Source: JBKPNZ01 sp046732895 (GTDB taxonomy: Bacteria > Actinomycetota > Thermoleophilia > Solirubrobacterales > 70-9). From it: DNA of 64,000 nucleotides. The translations under genes and the position numbers were made by a program. Where the stretch lies: NCBI GenBank assembly GCA_046732895.1, contig JBKPNZ010000024.1:10421-74420 (forward strand). Reading direction: 5' to 3'. Under the pieces are notes generated by a model. The model searched no databases. It saw nothing but the letters and a program-made list of their open reading frames with translations, and was not told the DNA's origin. Of this stretch, positions 8,445-16,146 are shown one piece after another. Within the stretch, counting starts at the first letter, position 1, and every line of letters starts with the position of its first letter.

Positions 8445-9565
8445 GCACGACCACGATCACGACCACCGCCACCTCACACGTCGAGCGCCTTCGCGAGGCG
8501 GTAGCGACCGAGGGACTCGACCAGATTCTCGTCGGCGATCTCGTCACCCCCAGCGAGACGACCCGCGAGGCGAACGCCGACCTCTTCTGGCTCTGTGGCT
8601 TCAGCGGGACCAGCGGCCTGGCGATCCTGGGGGCCGATGATGCCCTCTTCCTCACCGACTTCCGCTACGTCGAGCGGGCCGAACGCGAGGTCACCGGTGG
8701 GCTCGAGCGGCGGCAGGTCGAGCGCGGCCTGCTGCAGGAGGCGGCGAAGCTCCTGCACGGACGGGTCGGCTATGACGACGCCCGCACGAGCGTCCGCATC
8801 CTGCACAAGCTCGAGGAGGAAGTGGGGGCGGGGGTCGAGCTCGTTCCCATCGAGGACTTGATCGCCGGCCTGCGCCGCACCAAGGACGACGAGGAGCTGC
8901 GGCGCATCGCGGAGGCGGCGCGCCTGACGGACGAGGTCTACGCGTGGATCATCGACCGCGGGCTGGTCGGCCGCACCGAGCGCGAGGTGCAGCTCGGGGC
9001 CGAGCAGCGCATGCGTGAGCTCGGGGCCGACGATCCGGCCTTCCCGGCGATCGTGGCCGCTGGGGTGAACGGCGCCCTGCCGCATCACGAATCCTCAGAC
9101 CACGAGATCGCGACGGGCGAGCTGGTGATCATCGACATGGGAGCGATCGTCGACGGCTACTGCTCGGACTGCACACGCACGCTCGCCGCGGGGGAGCCCG
9201 GTGGCGAGGCGAAGACGATCTACGAGCTCGTTCAGGGCGCCCAGGCCGCGGGACTCGACGCCGTCGGGTCGGGCGTCGGCGGTCGCGACGCCGACTCCGC
9301 TGCGCGGGAGCCGATCGCCGCCTCCGGCCATGGCGAGCACTTCGGGCACGGCCTCGGCCACGGGGTGGGGATCGAGATCCACGAGGCGCCGCGGCTCTCG
9401 CAGCGCTCAGAGGACACCCTCGCCGCAGGCGACGTCGTCTCCGTCGAGCCGGGCGTCTACGTCCCGGGGCAGCTGGGCGTGCGGATCGAGGACCTCGTGA
9501 CCATCACGGACGACGGCGTCCGCAACCTGAGCTCGGTCTCGAAGGACCTCATCGTCACCGAGTAG
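8441..9565 (+). CDS. M24 family metallopeptidase (Xaa-Pro peptidase type)
   Basis: A cytosolic pita-bread-fold peptidase expected to cleave Xaa-Pro bonds. The 374-residue protein has an N-terminal creatinase-like domain (about 10-150) and a C-terminal catalytic domain. All five metal ligands of the family are visible: Asp232, Asp243, His307, Glu336 and Glu350, with substrate histidines near 303 and 314 in GHGLGHGVGIEIHE. A peptidase of this type between aroQ and efp is the common actinobacterial order. Here efp lies 4.4 kb away. It overlaps aroQ by 4 bp. Confidence 0.92.
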   Translation: MSTTTITTTATSHVERLREAVATEGLDQILVGDLVTPSETTREANADLFWLCGFSGTSGLAILGADDALFLTDFRYVERAEREVTGGLERRQVERGLLQEAAKLLHGRVGYDDARTSVRILHKLEEEVGAGVELVPIEDLIAGLRRTKDDEELRRIAEAARLTDEVYAWIIDRGLVGRTEREVQLGAEQRMRELGADDPAFPAIVAAGVNGALPHHESSDHEIATGELVIIDMGAIVDGYCSDCTRTLAAGEPGGEAKTIYELVQGAQAAGLDAVGSGVGGRDADSAAREPIAASGHGEHFGHGLGHGVGIEIHEAPRLSQRSEDTLAAGDVVSVEPGVYVPGQLGVRIEDLVTITDDGVRNLSSVSKDLIVTE

Positions 9566-9705
9566 GCGAGCGCCCGCGGCGAGGGCGGGGGAGGGGTGAG
9601 GTAGTCGAGCGCCCCTGCCCGGCTTTGGGCGCCCGCGACGCATGCACGGTCCCGCCCTGGGTAGGCGCCGGGGTGATGAGAGAGAGCGGAACGGAAGGAG
9701 GACAC

Positions 9706-10290
<585 letters not shown>

Positions 10291-10302
10291 CCCCACGCCT
10301 TA

Positions 10303-10368
10303 CACGCCGCCCAGCAGGGCGGTGTGTGGTCTCGCACGAGGGGGCGGGGAGTTTCCCCGCCCCCGTCG
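10303..10368. terminator. Two consecutive GC-rich hairpins after the PfpI-like gene
   Basis: The first hairpin pairs CACGCCGCCC (10303-10312) with GGGCGGTGTG (10317-10326). The second pairs CGAGGGGGCGGGGA (10337-10350) with the complementary strand at 10354-10368, with one bulge. Neither ends in a long T run, which is common for terminators in very GC-rich actinobacteria. They lie between the PfpI-like and SOD-family genes and probably end or attenuate transcription. Confidence 0.7.
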
Positions 10369-10417
10369 CGGGAAGCCGCGACGCACGGGAGAAATGCAAT
10401 CCGGAAGGAGGGCAAGC

Positions 10418-11095
10418 ATGCCCTGGGATGAGTTGAAGCCACGGCAGTTCCCGGCGTTCGAGAAGGATCTCGACGGGATCTCCAAGCAGACGATGGAGGA
10501 CCACTACAAGCTCTATGAGGGCTACGCCAAAAAGGCGAACGAGTGCCGCAAGATCCTCAACGAGTTCGACTACTCGAAGATCGAGGGGAATCAGGTCTAC
10601 TCCGAGCTGAGGGCAGTGTCGGTCGACTACACGTTCGCGCTGCTCGGCTACAAGAACCACGACCTGTATTTCGGCCACCTGGGTGGGGACGGTGGCGATC
10701 CTGACGGCCGCTTCGCCGAGCTAGCCGAGGAGGAGTTCAACGGCCTCGGCAAGTGGTTCGACTCCGTCAAGAAGGCGGCAAGCGCTGCACGCGGATGGGT
10801 GATGGTCGGCTACGACCTGAACGACGGCTCGCTGTTCAACTACATCATGGACAGCCAGAACCTTTGGGCCGTCTACAACATGGTCCCCGTGCTGGCGCTG
10901 GATGTTTATGAGCACGCGTACGTGCGCGACTTCGGCGCAACGCCCGACGGCCGCAAGGAGTACGTCGAGGCGTTCTTCCGAAACGTCGACTGGGACCACG
11001 TGAATCGCCAGCTGGTCCAGGCGGAAGCAGCCAAGGAGGGCGCAGACCGAAGCGGAGCGCGCGAAGCCGCCGAGTTCGCGCCGGCGCAGGGCTGA
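10418..11095 (+). CDS. Fe/Mn superoxide dismutase family protein
   Basis: This 225-residue protein matches the Fe/Mn superoxide dismutase fold. All four expected metal ligands are present: His29 in the first helix (DHYKLYEGY), His81 in YKNHDLYFGHLGG, and Asp162 and His166 in LDVYEHAY. The last motif reads DVYEHAY where classic enzymes read DVWEHAY, so Tyr replaces the conserved Trp, and the N-terminal helix lacks the usual second HH pair. Activity as a superoxide dismutase is likely but not certain. The start is set by a GGAAGGAGGG ribosome site 7 bases before ATG. Confidence 0.82.
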   Translation: MPWDELKPRQFPAFEKDLDGISKQTMEDHYKLYEGYAKKANECRKILNEFDYSKIEGNQVYSELRAVSVDYTFALLGYKNHDLYFGHLGGDGGDPDGRFAELAEEEFNGLGKWFDSVKKAASAARGWVMVGYDLNDGSLFNYIMDSQNLWAVYNMVPVLALDVYEHAYVRDFGATPDGRKEYVEAFFRNVDWDHVNRQLVQAEAAKEGADRSGAREAAEFAPAQG

Positions 11096-11169
11096 GCTCG
11101 CGTCCGACCCGGGCTTCGGCCCAGTCTGATTCGACTCCGCTTAGCGCCGAGCGGCGACTCAGCGGACGG

Positions 11170-11196
11170 GAGGACGGCTCTTCAGGGGCCGTCCTC
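11170..11196. terminator. Hairpin terminator after the SOD-family gene
   Basis: GAGGACGGC (11170-11178) pairs perfectly with GCCGTCCTC (11188-11196) across a 9-base loop, 75 bp after the SOD-family stop codon. The following bases are pyrimidine-rich (TCCACTTCTT). This looks like an intrinsic terminator separating that gene from the DUF2294 gene. Confidence 0.75.
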
Positions 11197-11248
11197 TCCA
11201 CTTCTTGGGCCTTGACTGCGGGGCGTTTTCGGGTTTACTTCCGTGTGA

Positions 11249-11623
11249 ATGGCGATCGTCGAGGAGAAGCCGAGCGCAGGGAATCTCAACCGCGAGATTT
11301 CGCGGGCGATGGTCGCCCTCTTCAAGGAGTACGTCGGCCGCGGCCCGACGCACGCTCGCAGTTACGTCCACGACGACCTCGTGGTCGTCGTCCTCCAGGA
11401 CACGATGATCAAAGCCGAGAAGACGCTCGCCGACGAGGGCGAGGAAGACCTCGTCCGCGGCGTCCGGCGAGTCTTCCAGGGGAAGTTCCGCGAGGACGCG
11501 AACTCGATCATCGAGCGGCTCACGGGCAGGAAGGTCGTGTGCTTCCTCTCCGACCACGCGATCGACGAGGACGTGGCCATCGAGGCCTTCGTGCTCACGC
11601 CTGAGCCGCAAACAGACGTTTAG
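11249..11623 (+). CDS. DUF2294 family protein
   Basis: A soluble 124-residue protein recognised as DUF2294 by its layout: an N-terminal helix (NREISRAMVALFKEYVGRGP), the segment ARSYVHDDLVVVVLQDT and the C-terminal LTGRKVVCFLSDH. The biochemical role of DUF2294 is not established. It lies directly upstream of a SigB/SigF-type sigma factor. The GTTT -35-like element of that gene's candidate promoter covers its stop codon. A link to the general stress response is inferred from this position only. Confidence 0.85.
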   Translation: MAIVEEKPSAGNLNREISRAMVALFKEYVGRGPTHARSYVHDDLVVVVLQDTMIKAEKTLADEGEEDLVRGVRRVFQGKFREDANSIIERLTGRKVVCFLSDHAIDEDVAIEAFVLTPEPQTDV

Positions 11624-11644
11624 CGCCCCTCGGCGCGCGGGTAC
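11618..11644 (+). promoter_or_regulatory. SigB/SigF-type promoter upstream of the sigma factor gene
   Basis: GTTT at 11618-11621 and GGGTAC at 11639-11644, with a 17-base spacer, match the known SigB/SigF class consensus (GTTT-N14-17-GGGTAT-like). It lies about 180 bp before a gene that itself encodes a sigma factor of this class. This suggests positive autoregulation with a leader of roughly 170 nt. The match is visible in sequence; use by the encoded factor is inference. Confidence 0.65.
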
Positions 11645-11824
11645 CTTGCGTTCAGGCCTGGCGACCGTCAGCGTCGCCCGCTTCCGCTAAAAGCGATCAA
11701 GCCAGTCCACGGACCCCTGGGGGGCCTCCGTTCGGGCGGTTCCATCGCAGGCACAACCGCAACCTCCGGAAAGGGATGTGAATGACGCAGCCTGCACCCA
11801 TTGATCAGCTCTGGCGGTGCCCTC

Positions 11825-12703
11825 ATGCCTACTGAGGCACCGGAAAGGCAAATCTCGACACCGACCCGTCGGGCGCCGATGGAGGCGCGCCGGAACGGCC
11901 ACGCGAGCCCGAGCAATCGCGCTCACGAGGAACTGCTCCTACGCCGCTACGCGAAGACGCACGAGCCTCACCTGAAGGAGGAGCTCGCCGAGCGGTTCAT
12001 GCCGCTGGCGCGCTCGCTGGCGATGCGATACCGAGGTGGCTCGGAGCCGCTCGAGGATCTGATCCAGGTGGCAAGCCTGGGATTGGTGAAGGCGCTCGAC
12101 GGCTATGACCCGGCGCTGGGTCGCTCCTTCACCGCGTATGCGGTGCCCACGATGCTGGGCGAGCTGCGCCGCCACTTCCGCGATCGTGTGTGGAACGTTC
12201 ACCTCCCGCGCGGTCTGCAGGAGCGGGCGATGGACGTGAGCGATGCGATCCAGAAGCTGAGCGACGAGCACGGCGCCTCACCGACGGTCGGGCAGATCGC
12301 CGAGAAGCTCGAAGCCTCCGAGGAGGAGGTTCTGGAGGCGCTGCAGGCCGATGCCGCGCGGCGCACGCTCTCGCTCGACGTGCCGCAGGGCCGGGACGAC
12401 GCCGAATCCGCCCCGATGATGGAGGCGATCGGCGGCAGCGAGCTCGGCTATGAGGCCGTGGAGTCGCAGCTGGCCGCGACCCAGGCGGATCTCGACGAGC
12501 GCGAGCTGCTCGTGCTGCGCCTGCGCTTCGGCCGTGATCTCAACCAGTACGAGATCGGCCGCCGCCTGGGCGTCTCGCAGATGCAGATCTCACGAATCAT
12601 GCGGCGTGCACTGCGCAAGCTGCTGGACGCGGTTCAGGACGACGAGCTGCCTGAGTCGATGCGGCAGGCCGTCTCTGAGAACGGCGTCCCCGCCGCCGTT
12701 TGA
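11825..12703 (+). CDS. SigB/SigF/SigG family RNA polymerase sigma factor
   Basis: A 292-residue alternative sigma factor. Region 2 is clear (EPLEDLIQVASLGLVKALDGYD, then FTAYAVPTMLGELRRHFRD for -10 recognition), followed by region 3 (HLPRGLQERAMDVSDAIQKL) and region 4 with a helix-turn-helix (EIGRRLGVSQMQISRIMRRAL) for -35 binding. The short region 1 and the PTMLGELRRHFRD signature place it in the general stress/sporulation class normally held by anti-sigma kinases and STAS antagonists. A STAS protein is encoded at 18884. I prefer the ATG at 11825 over a TTG at 11801. Confidence 0.92.
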   Translation: MPTEAPERQISTPTRRAPMEARRNGHASPSNRAHEELLLRRYAKTHEPHLKEELAERFMPLARSLAMRYRGGSEPLEDLIQVASLGLVKALDGYDPALGRSFTAYAVPTMLGELRRHFRDRVWNVHLPRGLQERAMDVSDAIQKLSDEHGASPTVGQIAEKLEASEEEVLEALQADAARRTLSLDVPQGRDDAESAPMMEAIGGSELGYEAVESQLAATQADLDERELLVLRLRFGRDLNQYEIGRRLGVSQMQISRIMRRALRKLLDAVQDDELPESMRQAVSENGVPAAV

Positions 12704-12763
12704 GGGTGTTCCGGCAGGTAATCGCGGGCGCAAACCGAGGACGCCTTCGGGCGTCAAGCGCCC

Positions 12764-13957
12764 TCAGCGCGCCGGCGGACCCCGCACATCGCCGTGCCGG
12801 ACCTGACCGCGGTTCTCGCCGTACATGCGGGTCTCGGATGCGATCGTCACGGCGAGGGCGGTGCTGACCGCGGCCAGCACGACAAGCGGTGGCAGCACCG
12901 TCGCGATCGGCACGCAGGCGAGGAGCCCGAGCGCGAGGCCGAACCGCCGCCGGCTGATCGTGTGCACGTGCCGGTAGCGGAACCCGACCAGGCCGAGTAG
13001 ATAGACCGCGACCCCTCCAAGCAGGGCGAAGGCCACGACGGCGTCGAGCTCCGCGTCCACGTCGGCGAGGATCAGCTTCATCCCCAGCGCCAGCAGGATG
13101 ATCCCGGCCACCATCGGGAAGTGCATGTAGGAGTAGGAGTCGCGGGCGAGCTCGTTGCGGACGCGGCCCTCCGGCGCGTCGGCCAGCCGCCGGGCGGACA
13201 CGATCGCGACGATGTCGAAATACATCCACCACAAGGCCGCCGCGACCGCGATGCCGAGCACGGCGGCCGTGGTGATCCCCGCCGTCAAATGACCGGAGGC
13301 ACCCGCCCCGATCGCGACGATCGACTCTCCCAGGGCGATGATGATGATGAGGCCATGCCGCTCGGCGAAGTGCCCCGGCACGAGCTTCCAGCCCTCGGAG
13401 CCGAAGAAATACGGCCCGGCCATGTCGAGTCCGACCGCCACGATCCACACGGCGGCCTGTGCCGCGCCGTCAAACGCGGACGCGGTCGCCAGGAGCCCAA
13501 CCCCGATCGCCGTCCCGACGGCAAGCGAGATCACCGACCGGCGCAGGTTCGGATCGTCGCGGCTGGCCAGCATGAACAGGCCGATGTGGGCGATGCGGAC
13601 GAACCCGTAGGCGAGTGCAAACTCGAGGGCGAGGGCCCCGAAGGCCTCCGGCACACAGAGCGCCGCGATCAGGAACGACGCCATGGCTCCGAACATCACG
13701 AGACGCACGGCGCCCTCCTCGGGGTCGACGACGCTCGTCAGCCACGCATAGCCGACCCACGACCACCACAGCACGGCCAGCACTAAAAGCCCCTGCTCGA
13801 GCCCCTCCCAGGTCGGGTGGTGGGCCATCAGCGTCGTGCACTGAGTGATCGCGAGCACGAACACCAGGTCGAAGAAGAGCTCGAGCGGCGTTACGCGCTC
13901 GTCTCCTCGCAGGACCGCGCTCAGTCGACGACGCTGCTCCGCCTCTGCAATGGCCAT
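12764..13957 (-). CDS. Low temperature requirement protein A (LtrA) family membrane protein
   Basis: A 397-residue multi-pass membrane protein with roughly eleven hydrophobic segments. The LtrA family signatures are visible: TPLELFFDLVFVLAITQ near the N-terminus, a SWVGYAWLTS segment, and HGLIIIIALGESIVAIGAG in the middle. The family takes its name from a Listeria mutant affected in growth at low temperature; its biochemical function is unknown. The gene points toward the sigma factor gene with about 60 bp between their stops, and away from efp. Start ATG at 13957 gives MAIAEAEQRRRLS before the first conserved block. Confidence 0.88.
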   Translation of the reverse strand: MAIAEAEQRRRLSAVLRGDERVTPLELFFDLVFVLAITQCTTLMAHHPTWEGLEQGLLVLAVLWWSWVGYAWLTSVVDPEEGAVRLVMFGAMASFLIAALCVPEAFGALALEFALAYGFVRIAHIGLFMLASRDDPNLRRSVISLAVGTAIGVGLLATASAFDGAAQAAVWIVAVGLDMAGPYFFGSEGWKLVPGHFAERHGLIIIIALGESIVAIGAGASGHLTAGITTAAVLGIAVAAALWWMYFDIVAIVSARRLADAPEGRVRNELARDSYSYMHFPMVAGIILLALGMKLILADVDAELDAVVAFALLGGVAVYLLGLVGFRYRHVHTISRRRFGLALGLLACVPIATVLPPLVVLAAVSTALAVTIASETRMYGENRGQVRHGDVRGPPAR

Positions 13958-14032
13958 CGCACCATCCTCGCAAACGGCTTGCTCCCGTCGCCGCCGTCCC
14001 GGCCCATCTGCCGCCCGCTACCCTGAGCGGCC

Positions 14033-14593
14033 GTGATTTCGACCAACCAATTCAAGAACGGCACCCACATCGAGGTGGATGGGTCGATCTACCGGATCGT
14101 CGAGTTTCAGCACGTGAAGCCGGGCAAGGGGGGCGCCTTCGTGCGCACGAAGCTCCGCAGGTTCGACGACGGCTCGGTCCAGGACAAGACCTTCCGCGCG
14201 GGTGAGAAGTTCCGGCCCGTGCGCACCGAGACTCGGCGGATGCAGTACCTCTACGACTCCGGCGACACGGCCGTCTTCATGGACAGCGACACCTACGACC
14301 AGCTCGAGATCCCGCGCGATTCGGCCGGCGATGAGATGCAGTGGGTGCTCCCGAACGACACTGTCGACATCCTCTTCGTGGACGACCGTCCTGCCGGCGT
14401 GCAGGTTCCCAGCGCCGTCGAGCTCAAGGTCGTCACCACCGATCCCGGCGTGCGGGGCGACACGGTCTCCGGCGGCGGCACGAAGCCCGCGACCCTGGAG
14501 ACCGGCGTCCAGGTGCAGGTGCCGCTCTTCATCGACGAGGGCGAGAAGGTGCGCGTCGACACCCGCAGCGGCGAGTACGTCTCGCGCGCCTGA
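14033..14593 (+). CDS. efp: Elongation factor P
   Basis: EF-P rescues ribosomes stalled at polyproline stretches by binding between the P and E sites. The 186-residue protein has the three beta-barrel domains in order. The conserved loop VKPGKGGAF carries Lys32, equivalent to the modified lysine of E. coli EF-P, and the C-terminal VQVQVPLFIDEGEKVRVDTRSGEYVSR motif is split between domains II and III. GTG at 14033 gives the normal N-terminus MISTNQFKNG. nusB follows 4 bp after the stop. Confidence 0.97.
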   Translation: MISTNQFKNGTHIEVDGSIYRIVEFQHVKPGKGGAFVRTKLRRFDDGSVQDKTFRAGEKFRPVRTETRRMQYLYDSGDTAVFMDSDTYDQLEIPRDSAGDEMQWVLPNDTVDILFVDDRPAGVQVPSAVELKVVTTDPGVRGDTVSGGGTKPATLETGVQVQVPLFIDEGEKVRVDTRSGEYVSRA

Positions 14594-14597
14594 GTCA

Positions 14598-14978
14598 ATG
14601 TCGCGCCGCTCAGACCAGCGCCGCGACGCCGTCTTCGCGCTCTACCAGGGCGACGTCACGGGACGGCCTCCAGCCGAGCTCCTGACCGACGCGAAGCCGT
14701 TCACGCGCGAGCTCGCCGATGGCGTGGCCGAACGCCGTGAGGAGCTCGACGCCGAGATCTCAACGCGCTCGCAGGGCTGGGGGCTTGATCGGATCGCTCC
14801 GCTGGAGCGCAATGTCCTGCGGGTGGCCCTTTATGAGATGCACTTCCGCGACGACGTGCCGGTCGAGGTCGCCATCGACGAGGCCGTCACGATCGCCCGC
14901 GAGTACTGCGGGGCCGACGCGCCGGGATTCGTGAACGGGATCCTTGGGGCGGCCGCGAAGGAGCAGAGTCTGTCGTGA
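14598..14978 (+). CDS. nusB: Transcription antitermination factor NusB
   Basis: NusB binds boxA RNA with NusE (S10) and supports antitermination of rRNA operons. The 126-residue helical protein starts with the Arg-rich segment SRRSDQRRDAVFALYQGD and has the hallmark blocks LDRIAPLERNVLRVALYEM and VAIDEAVTIAREYCGADAPGFVNGIL, each read across the usual helices. The ATG at 14598 follows the efp stop by 4 bp and gives a full-length product. An upstream open stretch in the same frame lies inside efp and is not used. Confidence 0.95.
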   Translation: MSRRSDQRRDAVFALYQGDVTGRPPAELLTDAKPFTRELADGVAERREELDAEISTRSQGWGLDRIAPLERNVLRVALYEMHFRDDVPVEVAIDEAVTIAREYCGADAPGFVNGILGAAAKEQSLS

Positions 14979-15033
14979 GGTGCTTCAGCACCGAAACTCG
15001 CGTGTCAGGCGGCGAAGCCGCCGCCGGTGATTC
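14979..15033 (+). repeat. Double-hairpin leader element, copy 1 (before the XseB-like gene)
   Basis: Hairpin A, GGTGCTTCAGCACC, lies at 14979-14992. Hairpin B pairs GGCGGC (15008-15013) with GCCGCC (15017-15022) around GAA. A GATTC follows directly before the GTG start at 15034. The same order and near-identical sequence occur at 16092-16146 before dxs. See that entry for the comparison. Confidence 0.8.
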
Positions 15034-15216
15034 GTGAACGACCCCACGAGCGAGATCCAGGGAATCACCGCCCAGCTGCGGTCCATCGCCGAGCAGCTGC
15101 GCGCGCCGGAGCTGGGCGACGAAGACGCCGAGCGCCTCGCCCGCGAAGCGGCCGACCTGGTGGCGAAGGCCGGCAACGAGCTCGAGCGCGCTCAGAGCGA
15201 AGCGCGTGACGAGTGA
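15034..15216 (+). CDS. Small helical protein, possible exonuclease VII small subunit (XseB-like)
   Basis: A 60-residue, acidic, fully helical protein (blocks ITAQLRSIAEQLRA, AERLAREAADLVAKAGNELERAQSEA). Size, heptad pattern and location next to a prenyl synthase gene and dxs match the small subunit of exonuclease VII, which often sits at this spot. The sequence match is weak and no xseA is found in the window, so the name is tentative. GTG at 15034 follows hairpin element copy 1, and its stop overlaps the start of the next gene by 4 bp. Confidence 0.5.
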   Translation: MNDPTSEIQGITAQLRSIAEQLRAPELGDEDAERLAREAADLVAKAGNELERAQSEARDE

Positions 15217-16085
15217 GCGCGTACCCCGACGATCTCCAGGAGCTCGTCGAGCGCTACCTGGACGCCCTCCGCTTCTCGTCGCTGGTGGCGACCACTGGCC
15301 TGGATGAGGCGATGCGCTACTCGCTCCTGGCGGGTGGCAAGCGCATCCGCCCGGTCCTGACCCTTGCCACCGCCAGGGCGATCGGCACGGAGCCGCAGGA
15401 TGTGCTGCCGGCGGCGGCGGCGATCGAGCTCATCCATACCTACTCACTCATCCACGACGACCTGCCGGCGATGGATGACGACGCCCTGCGGCGCGGGCGC
15501 CCGACCTCACACGTGAAGTACGGCGAGGACGTGGCGATCCTGGCCGGCGACGGGCTCTTCGCAGAGGCGATTCACGTCTTCAGCGAGCGCCAGAGCGGTG
15601 ACCCGGCGCGCGTTCTGGCAGCTCTCGGCGAGCTCGTGCAGGCGACCGGCGTGGGGGGGATGGTCGGCGGCCAGTATGTGGACGTTGCGGGCGGCCAAGA
15701 CCTCGATGCCGAGCGACTGCGGGAGCTCCATTCGCTGAAGACGGGCCGACTCATCGCCGCGAGCGTTGGGGTCCCCCTGATCCTCGGCGGCCTCGCTGAA
15801 GCTGCCACAATTCCGTACCGGCGCTTTGCGGACGAGCTGGGCGTCCTCTTCCAGATCGTCGACGACATCCTCGACGTGACCGGATCGGACGAGGAGCTCG
15901 GCAAGCCGCGGGGCTCCGACGAGCGTCATGGCAAGCTCACCTACGTCAGCCTGTTCGGCCTGGAGCGCGCCAGAGAGCTGGCGGCCGAATCTCACGCGAA
16001 GGCACGCGAGGCGCTTGCCGAGGCCGACGGCCAGACCCGCGACCTCGAGCTGATCACCGACTTCATCCACACCCGGCGGACATGA
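15213..16085 (+). CDS. ispA: Short-chain polyprenyl diphosphate synthase (farnesyl/geranylgeranyl type)
   Basis: This enzyme condenses isopentenyl diphosphate with allylic diphosphates. The 290-residue protein shows the first Asp-rich motif HDDLPAMDDD (Asp82, Asp83, Asp88) and the second DDILD (Asp217, Asp218, Asp221). It also has the substrate-binding GGKRIRP block (41-47) and LHSLKTGRL. The chain-length position before the first motif (HTYSLIHDD) suits a short product, but specificity cannot be fixed from sequence. It overlaps the XseB-like gene and precedes dxs, so precursor supply and condensation are encoded together. Confidence 0.9.
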   Translation: MSAYPDDLQELVERYLDALRFSSLVATTGLDEAMRYSLLAGGKRIRPVLTLATARAIGTEPQDVLPAAAAIELIHTYSLIHDDLPAMDDDALRRGRPTSHVKYGEDVAILAGDGLFAEAIHVFSERQSGDPARVLAALGELVQATGVGGMVGGQYVDVAGGQDLDAERLRELHSLKTGRLIAASVGVPLILGGLAEAATIPYRRFADELGVLFQIVDDILDVTGSDEELGKPRGSDERHGKLTYVSLFGLERARELAAESHAKAREALAEADGQTRDLELITDFIHTRRT

Positions 16086-16091
16086 AAATGA

Positions 16092-16146
16092 GGTGCTTTA
16101 GCACCGAAAGCAGCATGTGGGGCGGCGAAGCCGCCGCAGGAGATTC
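16092..16146 (+). repeat. Double-hairpin leader element, copy 2 (before dxs)
   Basis: Hairpin A, GGTGCTTTAGCACC, is at 16092-16105. Hairpin B pairs GGCGGC (16121-16126) with GCCGCC (16130-16135) around GAA. Then comes GCAGGAGATTC, containing the ribosome site, and the ATG of dxs at 16147. Hairpin order, spacing and the CGAAA after hairpin A agree with copy 1 at 14979-15033. Hairpin A changes only in its loop (TC to TT). Hairpin B ends where the ribosome site begins, so folding could affect initiation. Confidence 0.82.
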
